A stretch of DNA of 64,000 nucleotides from Cryptomeria japonica (taxonomy: Eukaryota > Streptophyta > Pinopsida > Cupressales > Cupressaceae). The notes beneath the pieces were generated by a model. That model searched no databases and was not told the origin of the DNA. It saw only the letters and a list, made by a program, of their open reading frames with translations. The translations under genes and the position numbers were made by a program. This document shows positions 41,601-53,600 of this stretch, one piece after another. The stretch's first letter is position 1, and the number at the start of each line of letters is the position of its first letter. The DNA lies in NCBI RefSeq assembly GCF_030272615.1, contig NC_081406.1, positions 165,399,521 through 165,463,520 of the forward strand, given 5' to 3'.

Positions 41601-44600
41601 CAAGATGAGGCCTTATTGGAAATAGAGTCCAAAATATTCTTCCAAAAGCCATTCTTAACTTTGCCCCCAAAAAAGGGGATGCCAAGATATTTACAAAGGA
41701 GTGCTTCAAATTTAAAACCCCAAAATCCTTTCAATCGCCTATGAACCATAGTTTAAATTTTTCATGATTAATTGTTTGACCAAAAGCTTGTAAATAGGAG
41801 GTTGACACTTTTTTAATCATAATGGCTTTATCCATGTTTGTTTTTCCCATCCATTAAGTGTCATCTTCAAAGAGGCAATGAGTAAATGAAAATAAAACTG
41901 TAGCAATTTTAATACCTTTTCACATATTCCTTGTATGTGCAACCTGAATAGATCTAATTATCCCTTTTGCTAATAATATGAAAAGAAAAGGCGATAAAGG
42001 ATCCCCCTGTCGCACACCTTGCAGGGATGAAAAGAAGCCATGTGTAGAACCATTTACCACCACTTAAAATTTAGCCCTTGAGATACATGAGAACACCCAT
42101 TTGTGTCAACTATAACAAAAACTAAACTTTCTTAAAATCTCTATTAAAAAACCCCAATTTACTTTATCATATGCCTTAGACTACATATCAATCTTTAAAA
42201 TCATTGTTGGGATCTTTTTCTTGACTAATAGAGTGCAAAACTTCATGAGTAACAATTGCACCTTCCAAAGTTTCTTTGCTAGGAACAAAGCTACCCAGCT
42301 CTTTAGAAAAACAATTTGAGGAATTAAAGTTGCCAACCTTAAAGATATAGCCTCAGTGATGATTTTGTAGATGGTATTACAAAGGGCAATGGGACGAAAA
42401 TTTGCAAATGTAGGAGAGGATTTATTAGGAATAATAGCTATGTGAGTGGTATTGAACTCTTTAAGAACATGTCTATTTCTCCTAGCTTCCTCCAAGGCTA
42501 AATGAACATCTCTAACAATCAAATCCCAACACCTTTGAAAAAATTAGGTAGTGTATCAATTAGGCCCAAAGCCTTATCACCTACTGTTGAAAATACCACC
42601 TTTCTTACTTCTTCTCTAGTAAATTTTGCAATAAGAAAATCACTAAGCTTCTTAGAGGCCAACTCTAGAATATCATCCAAAATATTTGAAGGAGTCACCC
42701 TAGCATCACCAATAGAAGTAGAAAGGATATTCTTACAAAAGAGAACCGCTTCATGTCTCATGTCATCTGGATTTTCTAAAATAATACCAAAAGTAGATTG
42801 GATAGATGAAATTTTATTGTGTTGTCTCCTTACTTTTTTTAGTAGCATGGAATAAATTTGTATTCCTATCTCCATCAGCCAGCCACAACTCCTTGGACTT
42901 TGATTCCAATATAATTCTTCATGATACATAAGCTCCTCTAGTTTTGATTTTGATTGTTTCTCTTTCTCAAAATTCTATCCATTCATAACCTCAAAAATGA
43001 ATATCTCATATATCCCCTCTAGCTCCTTTTAGACTCTATCTTTCTCACCAAAAATATTTTTAAGATAAGTCTTATTCTATTATCCAATCTTTCCCTTCAA
43101 AATTTTTAGCTTCATGCTCAATTGGTACACTCTTATTCCAGAAAAAAGGAGCATTTTTCCACCAAAATTTGATCATCAGTAGGACAAAAGAGGAATCCCT
43201 AAACTACATAGATTCACATTTGAATTAGCTCCAACCAAATGGTTTCTCCATCTTCACTTGTAAACTCACCGAAAAGTGATCTGAACCAGCAATAAGAAGA
43301 ATGGAGGAAGTCCATTCGAGAAGTAAGCTAGGAATCTGATAAAATAAATCTATCCAACCTCTTTGTAATTTGTTAAAAACCATGTTTGTAACAACCCTAT
43401 TTTAACTACTTATTTAATATTTTCAATAATTATTATCAATATTTATTAATGAATATATTCTACCTATGAATATTGAATTGTAATTAAAATATAACTCCTT
43501 ACCAATAGTTATCAAGATGTTATTAATGATCAAATTATTATTTATAAATTAATATTTTATTACCAATATTAAAATTACATATTTTATCGAAAGATATCTC
43601 ATGATATTAATTTTTACATATTTTATTTAGGAAAATTTATTTGATGAAGCAAATATTTTATTTAATATTTTTTATTTGAATTATATTTGATATATACTTT
43701 TAACTAAATAAAAATCTACTAACAAAATTATCTTTTATTTTAAATTAAAAAAAATTAAAAATAATAATAAATAAAAGAAAATCTTCATATTTTATATTAA
43801 GAAATTAAAAGAAAGCAACTTTTCATATTACATTGGAGCCTCATAATGCTAGTTTTATTTTTTGTTAAATAAGAAAAACTTCTCTTATATTATAGAAACT
43901 TAATCAAATCTAAAGGGTATGAGGGAAGCTTTTAGGACAAGTTTAAAAACCCAATAAGATAAAGCCTCTCACGTGAAAATTAGTTGGCATTGATAAAGAT
44001 AAAATAAAATAGTATATTTATTATTAATTTCACATTTTCTTAGTTTACGATAATTATTAATGGAAGAAAAAGTTTCAATAAAGGTAAATATGTTTTTTTT
44101 CTAGGGATAAAAGATATCCTTTTGGGTAATATAAGATGAGTTGTAAATAAATAATTTTTAAATAAATAAATCTAATTTTCTCCCAATTTTTCTATAAAAA
44201 CAATGAATTGGTTTTCATTTGGGGTTTTAGGTAATCTTTGTTTTGAAGGGCAGCAATGAAACATAGTTTAGAAGGATAAATCAGTAATTAGAGTCTAGTT
44301 TAGTTGGTAGAAGATAAAAGCTATAATAAGAAAGATATATTCTTCTTTATCTTAGTGAAGACAAATCCAAACTGTTTGCCAACATCATTGAAACTTATGC
44401 CAAAGCCCTATTAGAAGCCCCTAGAGAACCGGAAGAAAAGGTTTTTGGAAATGCACAAACAATAGAAAGTGATGTACAAACATTGAAACAAAGAAAGAGA
44501 AGAGAAAAATACATAGGGAGTGGATCTAAACAAGTTGAAGAAATAAAAGAAAATATCATGAACATAACTGGAATAAAGGAAAGTGACTTAGAAGGAGTCC

Positions 44601-47600
44601 AACCAGAGGCACATCTCTCACCGGTTGGTACATCCTCTGACAATGAAATTCCTGCTGAGTTTAAGCAAGTTGATAGGAAGAGAAAACCCTCACTGGTACC
44701 CTCTCCTCCTCCCAAGAAAACAAGAACACCAAGGTAGAAGCAACAGGTAGTGAGACCACCAGCAAAGAAGTTGACACCAAAGAGGAAAAAGCAACAACAA
44801 GTTATACCACCTCTAGATAACTTACTGAGTGAAATAACTGATGAAGGCAACTTAGATAATGTTAGCAAACTGTACAATACATTCACTAATGAAGAAAAGG
44901 AAAGTATTGAGAATAGCATAATACTACATCTTGATATATACAAGAAAGTATTAATTGAAGTTGTAGATGATTTTCCAAGTGAATTGTATAGGAGGTTAGA
45001 TGCAAAAAGGATTGTAGTCATGGAACTTGACAAGAAACTAAAGATTGAAAAACTACTAGCTATACATCCGGTCAACTCTGTAGAAGAAATTGACGAATTA
45101 ATTAGTGAGGCTAATAGATCAGTTTTTGCAATTGGACACCGGCATGTGAGCCTAATGGTTGGCAGGGTAAATGAAATTGCAAAAGAAACAACAAAGAAGT
45201 GGGATATTTTCTTTATTGAGAAAGAAAAACAGGAAGAGTTGAAAAGACCAAAAACTTTCAAAGTTTATCAAAAGGAGAGAGACAAGCGGAAAGGTAAAGT
45301 AGGTGGATTACCCAACATTAAAGTAACTGACAACCTACCACCACCTTTGGTTACTCCACTGGTACAGAATGATAACACACCGGCTATAGAGAATTTGGAT
45401 ACACCACATGAGGATACCAACCCTGAGTCCGAAGTTTTGTAAACTATGAATATTGACACTCAGGAAGTAAACATTGTAGTTGATAAGGAGAACACAGAGG
45501 AAAAGAAAAATGATATTGCTACTGAAAAACCGGCATATAATATTGAGGTTGGAACACAGGCAGATAATATTGGGGTTTAGACACAAGCAGAGCAAGCTGA
45601 GCATTCAGTGGAAACATTGGACAATGGAATGGTTACTGGTAGTGTAGATGCTTGCACAATAACACTGATAGAGATACCAATAGTGGATAACACAGAGATA
45701 TCGGCAGCAGATAGTACAGAGAAACAAACTGAGAAACCGACAGAATCACAGGTACACATTGAGGTAGTGAAACCGACAATTACATGGAAACCAAAACCAT
45801 TGCTAGTGGAAATGCAGACACAGACTGACCCACCAGAGGTCGATTCAGGCAAATTGGTTACTCCCACCGTAAGCATAGAAATTGTAAAGGTAGTTGGCTA
45901 GACATCTGGTACTTCACTAATAGAATTTAGACCTACTAATATGACTGAAGTACTTTTGGACTCAATAAAGAAAATAACAGATTGTAATGCATTGGCCTAA
46001 AAGGCAATTGATGACACAATTCCTATTCTTAAGATGATTGCACCCAAATGCAATTTAGAGCATGTAAAGGATTCTTTAGGTCAGTTAGACACATTTAAAT
46101 ATATTACGGGTAATATACTGACAGTTGATCAAATAAACGAGGAAGCATTCAAGGAGAAAATGGAAAAAGAAAAAGGAAAATTGTTTGAGGAAACAATAAA
46201 CAAGTGCACGGAACACATCAATACACTTTTATTGACATTGAATACAACAATCTTGGAGTATAAGGAACTGTACAGAGATACTTGCAAGACAATTATGTTG
46301 ACAGTGGACATTGATAAGGAAATAAGAAAAATTAAAAAGGAGATAAAAGATATAGCTGATAATATCATCGGTTCATCTGAACCTATATCAGTTATTGAAC
46401 AAGAAATTACTGGATTTGAGGAAAAATTGGAGAAGTTAGAGAAAGAGAAAGAAAGTATAAAGGGAAAAGCCAGAGAGCTTAAGTGCAAACTAAGTCCTAA
46501 GTTAGATAACCTTATCTCTCTAAGGAAAGAAATCTCTAAGGCATTAATTCAAGGACAAAAGACACTAGAGGAACGTATGCATCATCTCACCGGTACAATT
46601 CAAAAAACTGAGGCAGCTATGAAGGACAATAACAAGTTTATATAGAGCTTAAACTTGGTATTAGTAGACGTATCCCAGATTGTAACCAACCGGTTACAAA
46701 GTTCAAGCTGAAATTGACACTCATTTGACAGTTTTTGACAACCTTTGTCACTGATGTCAAAGGGGGAGTAGTGGACAAAGAAAAATGATCATCAGAGGAG
46801 ATCATCTTCTCATGGGGAGCACACATTTTTGGTAAAAAATTGGACTTCATTTTTGGGACAGATTTTTGGATTTTTCTCATGAGTGTTGCCATCAATGCCA
46901 AAGGGGGAGATTGTTGGCATTCTACACTCTAGTGAGAAATGATGGTGTTTGCATTGATGGCAACGTACTGGAAAACTACAGGCAGCCACCCGGCATTCAT
47001 CTAGTAAATCACTGGCAGACACTTCACCGACAGCGACAACAATGTATACCAGCACCCTAGTCGATAGGATTTTGTTTATTGTATTTAATTATAAATATAT
47101 TTTGTAAAGCCGACAAGGCATATTGTAATAGACTCATATATGTATGAGGTCTTGTAAATCATTTTGAAAGATAGATAGGATGGACATATGATGGTAAAAG
47201 TGATGGGCGAATATTAAGGCAGATTTTGTATAAGGGTTTATGGTTATAGTATGAGCTTAAACTGGTACTGAACCTGGCATAGCAAATACTGAATTGTAGC
47301 AGTGCATAATTTTGGATTCTCATAATCCATTTTGTAAGTTAGTGAGACTTCCTTTTGTAATTGAGCAGTGAGCTCTAGGCACTTGGCCTTCCTGTATGTG
47401 CAGCCCCTCTTGTAAGTAATATCCATTCACTGGCCAGTGAGTGAATATTGTGGGTCACAAATCCCACTGAGGTTTTTCCTACATCGGGTTTCCTCGTTAA
47501 ACATCTTGTGTTATGGTGTGCTTTCTATGTTGTCTTTACTGTTCCTATTTACTGCATTAATTCTTATTTATCGGTACACTATTTTGGAATGCAAAATACG

Positions 47601-50600
47601 AAATAAGGTTAAATATTCTGTAAACTGGTTAGATACTGATTCACCCCTCCTCTTAGTATCTTTGGGACTTATTATTCCTAACAATTGGCATCAGAGCTTG
47701 GTCCTCTATTTTCAAAAGTCTAACAGCTTGAGGAAGATTCTAACACCAATACAGATGGAAAACTTGAGAAAGCAATTAGAAGGAGCTCTTGTGGATTATG
47801 ATGCAGAGAAGTTGAAGAATATCAAACTTGAAGATGATTTGAGGACTGCATAGGAATTCATTCAAGGACTTCAGGAGAATCTCACTATTGCTAGAAATAA
47901 GAGAAAAGAACTTCATGAGAAGATGCAGAGTAATGATGATGAAAAGGAAACTCTTAATGAGCTTGTAAGCAAGATGAGGCAAGAAAACATGACTTTGAGG
48001 AATGAAATGCAAGACATGACTATGAGATTTTGTAAAGACATTGAAGACAGAAAGAAAAATGAAGATGACTTGACTAGGAGACTCAATGATGTTGGAAATG
48101 AAAATCTAAGGCTCAGTCATGAAAATGACATGTTGAAGACAGATCTGATTCACATGGAACATGATAAAACTGAACTTATGAGACAAAAGGGAATTCTGGA
48201 AAATGAGTTGGCTACTGCAAATCAACATAAAAAGAAATTCAAGAAAAGTTCAAAAGAACTTGATGGTATGCTGAAAAGTCAGAAACCTAATGGAGACACT
48301 AATAGACCTGGATTTGAAGTTGGTGAGAGCTCCAGTACTGCAAACAATCATGATCACAGTAAACTGGTAAGACAACCTGATGCTTACAAATTTCATGGGA
48401 AATGCTTTAACTGTAACAAGTATGGTCATAGAGAAAATCAGTATAGATCTAGAAACAATCAGAACATTAATGCACCCACCGGTCAATGTTCCAAATGCAA
48501 CAAAATTGGTCACAATTTAGAAAACTACAAAATGAATGTAAGATGTTATGTTTGTGGAAGATTTGGGCACTTATCTAATCAATGCATAACACAAACTGAC
48601 ATAGGATATGGAAAGGCTATTCAGAAAAACAATGTGACTTGTTATGCTTGTAACAAGATTGGACATATTGCAAAATTTTGTAGAAGCAAGACTTCACCAA
48701 CAAACAATAAAGGACCCAATTTGAAAGGCAAAGAGAAGGTTGATGAGGTAAAGCAAAAATTTTCAAGACAATGGATTAGAAAGACAGATCAGAATGTTGA
48801 TGGGACTATTCCTTTACTGGTAGAACAGAGTATTACTCCACCGACAAGAGACTCTTCATCCAACTGAAAAAGTAGCCCTTGGGGGTATTGCAACAAGTTG
48901 AAAATCATGCAAGTTTACCCTCGGTTGATGGTAAGAAGATGGATTTCTTCTCTACCGGCAGATGTGTTAAGTTTCACTTAACCGGCGAGCATTTATTGCG
49001 GTTGTTGGAGGAAAGGACATTATAAATCAGTGATTTTCCCTCTTTTTCAATTCACCGAGTATTCAAACTTTCAAAGAGCGTGAAATCTGAGCGAGGGCAT
49101 CCAAAGCAAAGAAGTGAAGCAAGTTCTTTCAAGCACTCAAACCTATCAGACAGATTAAGGTATTTATCAATGGCTTCCTCCTCTACTCTGGAATTTATTG
49201 CAAACCCTATTGTTGTAGAAGTTGTGAAACGCCCTAGGCCCGTTTTTAAGATCATTATGAGGAAACTTACCATGTAAACTTACCATTATGAGGAAAGCAA
49301 TCAACCAAATGATCTAAGTTAGTAAACTCCTTAAAGTTAACTGATGCCTTTCGCGGTGGAATTATTCCCCACATCTTTTCTGTATCATCTACCAATGCAT
49401 TAAAGTCATCTCCTAGAATGAAAAATTCCTCTTCTAGATGTGGGAAAAGGGATGAAAGATGATCCCAAAGAGCTTTCTCTACACTTGTTCAAGTTGGACC
49501 ATACACATTGAAGATCCAGAAAGTCTGATCAGTATGATTCCATTTTGCAAAAATTAGCATCCACTACTCAAATGAAACCACCAAATCAACCATAAAATTA
49601 TCTTGTTTCCATAGGATTGCAAGACCCCCTCAGGCCCCAACCACTATGATGGATAGACTTTTCCTAGACTTTTCCACTTAGTCCAATAATTAAAAATGCT
49701 TCCTACCATCACACTTGAGAATTTTTTTCCTAGAGAAAAATAACATTTGAAAGTAAACTATCTAACTGAAACTTAATCAAGGGCCTCTTTTTAGAGGCGT
49801 TTAAGCCCCTAACATTGTAAGTTAAGATGCTCGTACTGTCTTTGATGAGTTCTCCACTCCCCTAACCTGAGATTTTCTTTAAAAGCATTTTGCTTCTTGA
49901 AAATCATCCCTAACTACTTATTTTCTTTTCCTACTTTATTCTCCAATGAAGTAATCGTATCAGCCTGCTTGGTTAGGACTGACTTGGAACCAGATGTTTT
50001 CCCTTTCTCCATTAGTCTAGATAATTACCTTCTATCTGAATTAAGGCTCTGCATTAATGTCATTTGAATGCCTGTTGCAATTTCCTGACTCATTTTAGTA
50101 CTTCCAAAAGGTCTTCCTCTACTGGGCTTCCCAAGAGTTTCAACCATTTCTACATTTATTTTTGTTTGCTGAATGTGATATAACAATTATTTAGCCTTAT
50201 CTTCTACAACAGTGCCTTTATGTAACAAAATATCTCCTCTGGTATTTCCACCCGATCCTTATTCGTGTCTAATATTGGCCTTGCAAATAAATGTGTTTCC
50301 TCTAAAATAGATCCTCCTATGGTTTGAGAAATAGGCAGGTGAATCCCTTCAACATATCGCTGACCTGAATCATGGCCTGTAGGTTCTTCATTTTCTTCAT
50401 CTACAAGTTCTTCAATAAGGTCATCCTGTGCCACCTCATAACATTTTTGAACAAAATTTTCCATCACAGCCTGAGGAATGTTATTTAGATCATATTCTCT
50501 TACCTGTACAGGTTCTAAGGAAACCAACCTCTTCACAACTTCCTTTTCTCCTTCATCAAGAACATTAGCATGGGAGAATTTTGTCTCCTTCAAACATTAT

Positions 50601-53600
50601 AGATCTGGAGAACTTTGCATCTCCTTAGAAATTTCAAATCTAGCAACATTAGAATCAGCCACATCACTATTTCCAAAACTAGGTAACACAACATCATTTC
50701 AAAAAGAATGAGATTGATCAGACTTATTTAAATCTCCAGTTTGTGTTATCTTTTGACTTGATAATGGAACATGATGATTGGTCCAAGCAAGAATATGAAC
50801 CTTGCTTTGTGATTCGGGAAATTTTGTTAGCAGTAGTTTTGCTTCATGCATCACAGCGATAGTTTTCTTCAATTCTTCTCCGTAATTTATGGGCATTCAG
50901 CTCATACGAATTACTACAATAAGCTAACTAATGCAACAGTGTGTTAGCCTAGTTTTCATCGGCTTCTTTTACCGTAATCTCTGCTTGCGGTAGTCTATCT
51001 TCAGTTATTCATGCATTCTCATGCATTCTGAATTAGTTAAAATTCATTGTATTGATAGAATTGTCTACAGAATTAAAAATTAATTCCTTTATCATAAGCG
51101 TTGTTATTTTGCTCTGTATTTTTTCTGCAAACTCTGTTTTTTCTTTTTTCTTCTAGCAGATCAATCTTATACTGTGCGGCTACAGCTGCAAGACGTCCTC
51201 AACCATAAGGATACCTCCATCAAGTAAAAACCACTTATCCAAGGCAACTGACTATTTCCAAAGACCTGAGAGCATCTTGATCTTTAAATTTTGAGGTAAA
51301 CAAGCCAAATCTCTTGATTATAAGTTTACTATCTTCAAAACTAATTTGATATTTCTAAAAGAGACCTAGGTCATTTCCCATCTTCCCCAAAATGTTTGAA
51401 TCTGGAAGTTCTACCCACTTCTTATTATGGTAAACCAACTATGGAATGTTAATATCCTCTGAATCTTATACATCACCCCATACAAATCACTTTGTTCCCA
51501 TTCCTATTTCTTCAGTCGCCTTCACCGTTGTCGCCATCGCTTGTAGTTATTTCTGCAATAAATGTTATATGTGTTTTGATATTATTATTTTATGTAGTTT
51601 ACAATAATAATTTGTTTGGTTATATGTTCAAGGTAAATTGAGAAGAAATTTATCGAGTATGCAATGGTTGAAAGTAATCAAGAATTTAGCCATAGTCCAT
51701 GTAGCGTTGACTTACCTAGTTTGTTACTTTGTTTTACACTACTCTAGCAATATAAGTTTGATAATTAGAATAATTTTGATAAAGAAGGTTTGTGGATAGT
51801 CAATTATTGGTTTAGGTGTAAATTATTTCGAACATATATTTGTAAGCAATGTAATGTGTTCCCTTGATGCGGGAGCATTCACGGGTGTAGAGCAATCTTG
51901 AATCACTTAAAAATATTTAAATTTCATGTTCATGTCTAGGTGCTAATATTTAGGTGCAATAAATTGTAATAAAGGATTAAATATTTATTTTTATTTGCCT
52001 AAGTTCTTTAGTATGTGTAATTTCTAGAGTAAGGCATATGTGAGAATTTGACTTAAGGGATTTTAGAAGCATTTGCCAACCTAAGTGGCCACATGAGAAG
52101 AATGAAGTAACACGTTGACACTTGGCAAAAGCGGTTAACTTGTCTTTTAGAAGGAATCTCTAGTTTGAGCGTGACATTGAGAGTTACCTTGTTTCGTCCC
52201 ATATGTCATATGCATGTTGATATTTGTCACTTGCATGCTTCTTCAATTTGGGTGCCTAAGTTTATTTGTCCTTACATGAGCTATTTTTAGGTTTTGGGTG
52301 AGTTACAAGGCATCTTAATGACAACCACCTAGTTGAACTTGGAAATGTTGGTCATGTGGTAGTTTTGTGAGGACGTTTACTACTTTTGAATGAGGACAAC
52401 CAAAGGTGGTGTGGTTTTGTTGATGGTTTTGGAATTGCAAAGTAGTATACTACCTCAAAACATCTGTATAAAAATAGGGTCTTACATTAGAAGCTAAGTT
52501 TTTGGCAAATTGTTTAAGAGAAGGCATAAATTGGAGAGCTCAAGTTTGTTGGCTAAGCTCTTTCTTGTTGATGTTGTAAGGCCTATTAGGCCAATGCATT
52601 CAATATATTTCATTGTACTTCTGATTTATGATTCTATAGTAGAAATCATTCTTCTCTCTCTTGCAATTTATATGGTTTTTAAGTTACTAACTTGATAGGG
52701 TGTAAAGGATTCAAGCCCCACACCCCCTCTTTAATTTCAATTTCTATGTAATAATATAATAAGGGGGAGAAGATATTACACCCCTTGTTCATTGAAAATT
52801 TTCTATGTTTTTGTGTTGCTGCAAATTTCTATGTATTGAGAAAAAAATGCCTCTAAGAAGAGCCCCTAGAGGTAAAGGTGAAAGTAGAGGTGGAGGTGGA
52901 AACCCTCCTAATGTTGTTCACGGTGACGATTTTAGAGCCCTTAGAAGGTGACTAGAGATATTTCAAGAAGAGTTGTGTAGAGGAGTCAAACATAGAAGAA
53001 GAGAACCTGGAAGTGAAGAAGATATATCTTCTAACATATCTAATCAATTAAGTGTAAAAATGTAGCAACAACAATGGAAAATGACCAATTAATAGTTGAA
53101 ATTTCAAAGATTGAAAAGAGATCAAAGATAGAAATCTTAACCTTCTATCGAAATTTGAATCAAATTTAATTTATCAATTGGATAAATGATATGAAGGAAT
53201 ACATAGAGGTATTTCATAGGGTCTTGATTAGAATCGAATATGCTAAGACTAATAAAGAAAAATTAGCCCATTACATCAATGGATTAAAACCAAGTATCCA
53301 AGAATAATTATGTTTGGTGAGAATGATCACCATGGAGGATGCATATCACTTTGTATTGAAGGTTGAAGAAAAACAAAACAAAAGATTTGAGAGCAAGCAA
53401 AGAGGAAGGGGTCATGATGAAAAAATTAATGGACGGTCTTGTGCAGGCCAAAATTATGAATAAAATAAGAATGAAGAATCTAGTAGCAGCCAAAGTCAAA
53501 GAGGAGATAATTTTTAGCGTCTTTGTGATCAAAACAACAGAGATCAAGGAGGAAGAGGAAGAGGAGAATGAGGACCCAGAAAAGGAAATTTCCAAGGATC

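Larger units (their letters stand above)
43386..49268 (+). mobile_element. Rearranged non-autonomous LTR element F (one LTR, permuted order)
   Basis: It interrupts the LINE endonuclease. Plus-strand order is: AT-rich unknown (43386-44330), distal ORF2 (44330-46645), polypurine tract, a single LTR (46912-47683), primer site, coiled-coil/CCHC gag (47755-48867), and the N-terminal start of ORF2 (49171-49268). ORF2 is thus split, with its end upstream of the LTR and its start downstream. ACCATGT occurs at both edges (43379-43385, 49269-49275). The middle of ORF2 is missing, and 43386-44330 is unexplained. Confidence 0.7.
26327..51567 (-). mobile_element. Near full-length L1-type LINE, split by four insertions
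   Basis: Minus-strand order: ORF1 (51537-50200), endonuclease N-part (about 49870-49276), [insert 43386-49268], endonuclease C-part and reverse transcriptase (43385-41469), [copia 36440-41463], RT-distal and zf-RVT region (36439-35465), [solo LTR 33444-35464], RNase H (33443-32810), [gypsy 27183-32804], end of RNase H and 3' region with an A-rich tail (27182-26327). Removing the inserts leaves about 6.7 kb, the usual size of a plant L1. Identical 16-bp duplications bound it. All ORFs carry stops and frameshifts. Confidence 0.88.

Noticed and set aside
43379-43400. LTR element beginning TGTTTGTAACAACCC at 43384
   Set aside because: No matching CA end with a duplication of the flank was found before 44350, so an LTR call is not supported.
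44395-45261. 288-codon minus-strand ORF rich in Ser, Phe and Leu
   Set aside because: It is the antisense of the ORF2 frame of element F, whose plus-strand reading is continuous over 2.3 kb and aligns with two other copies.
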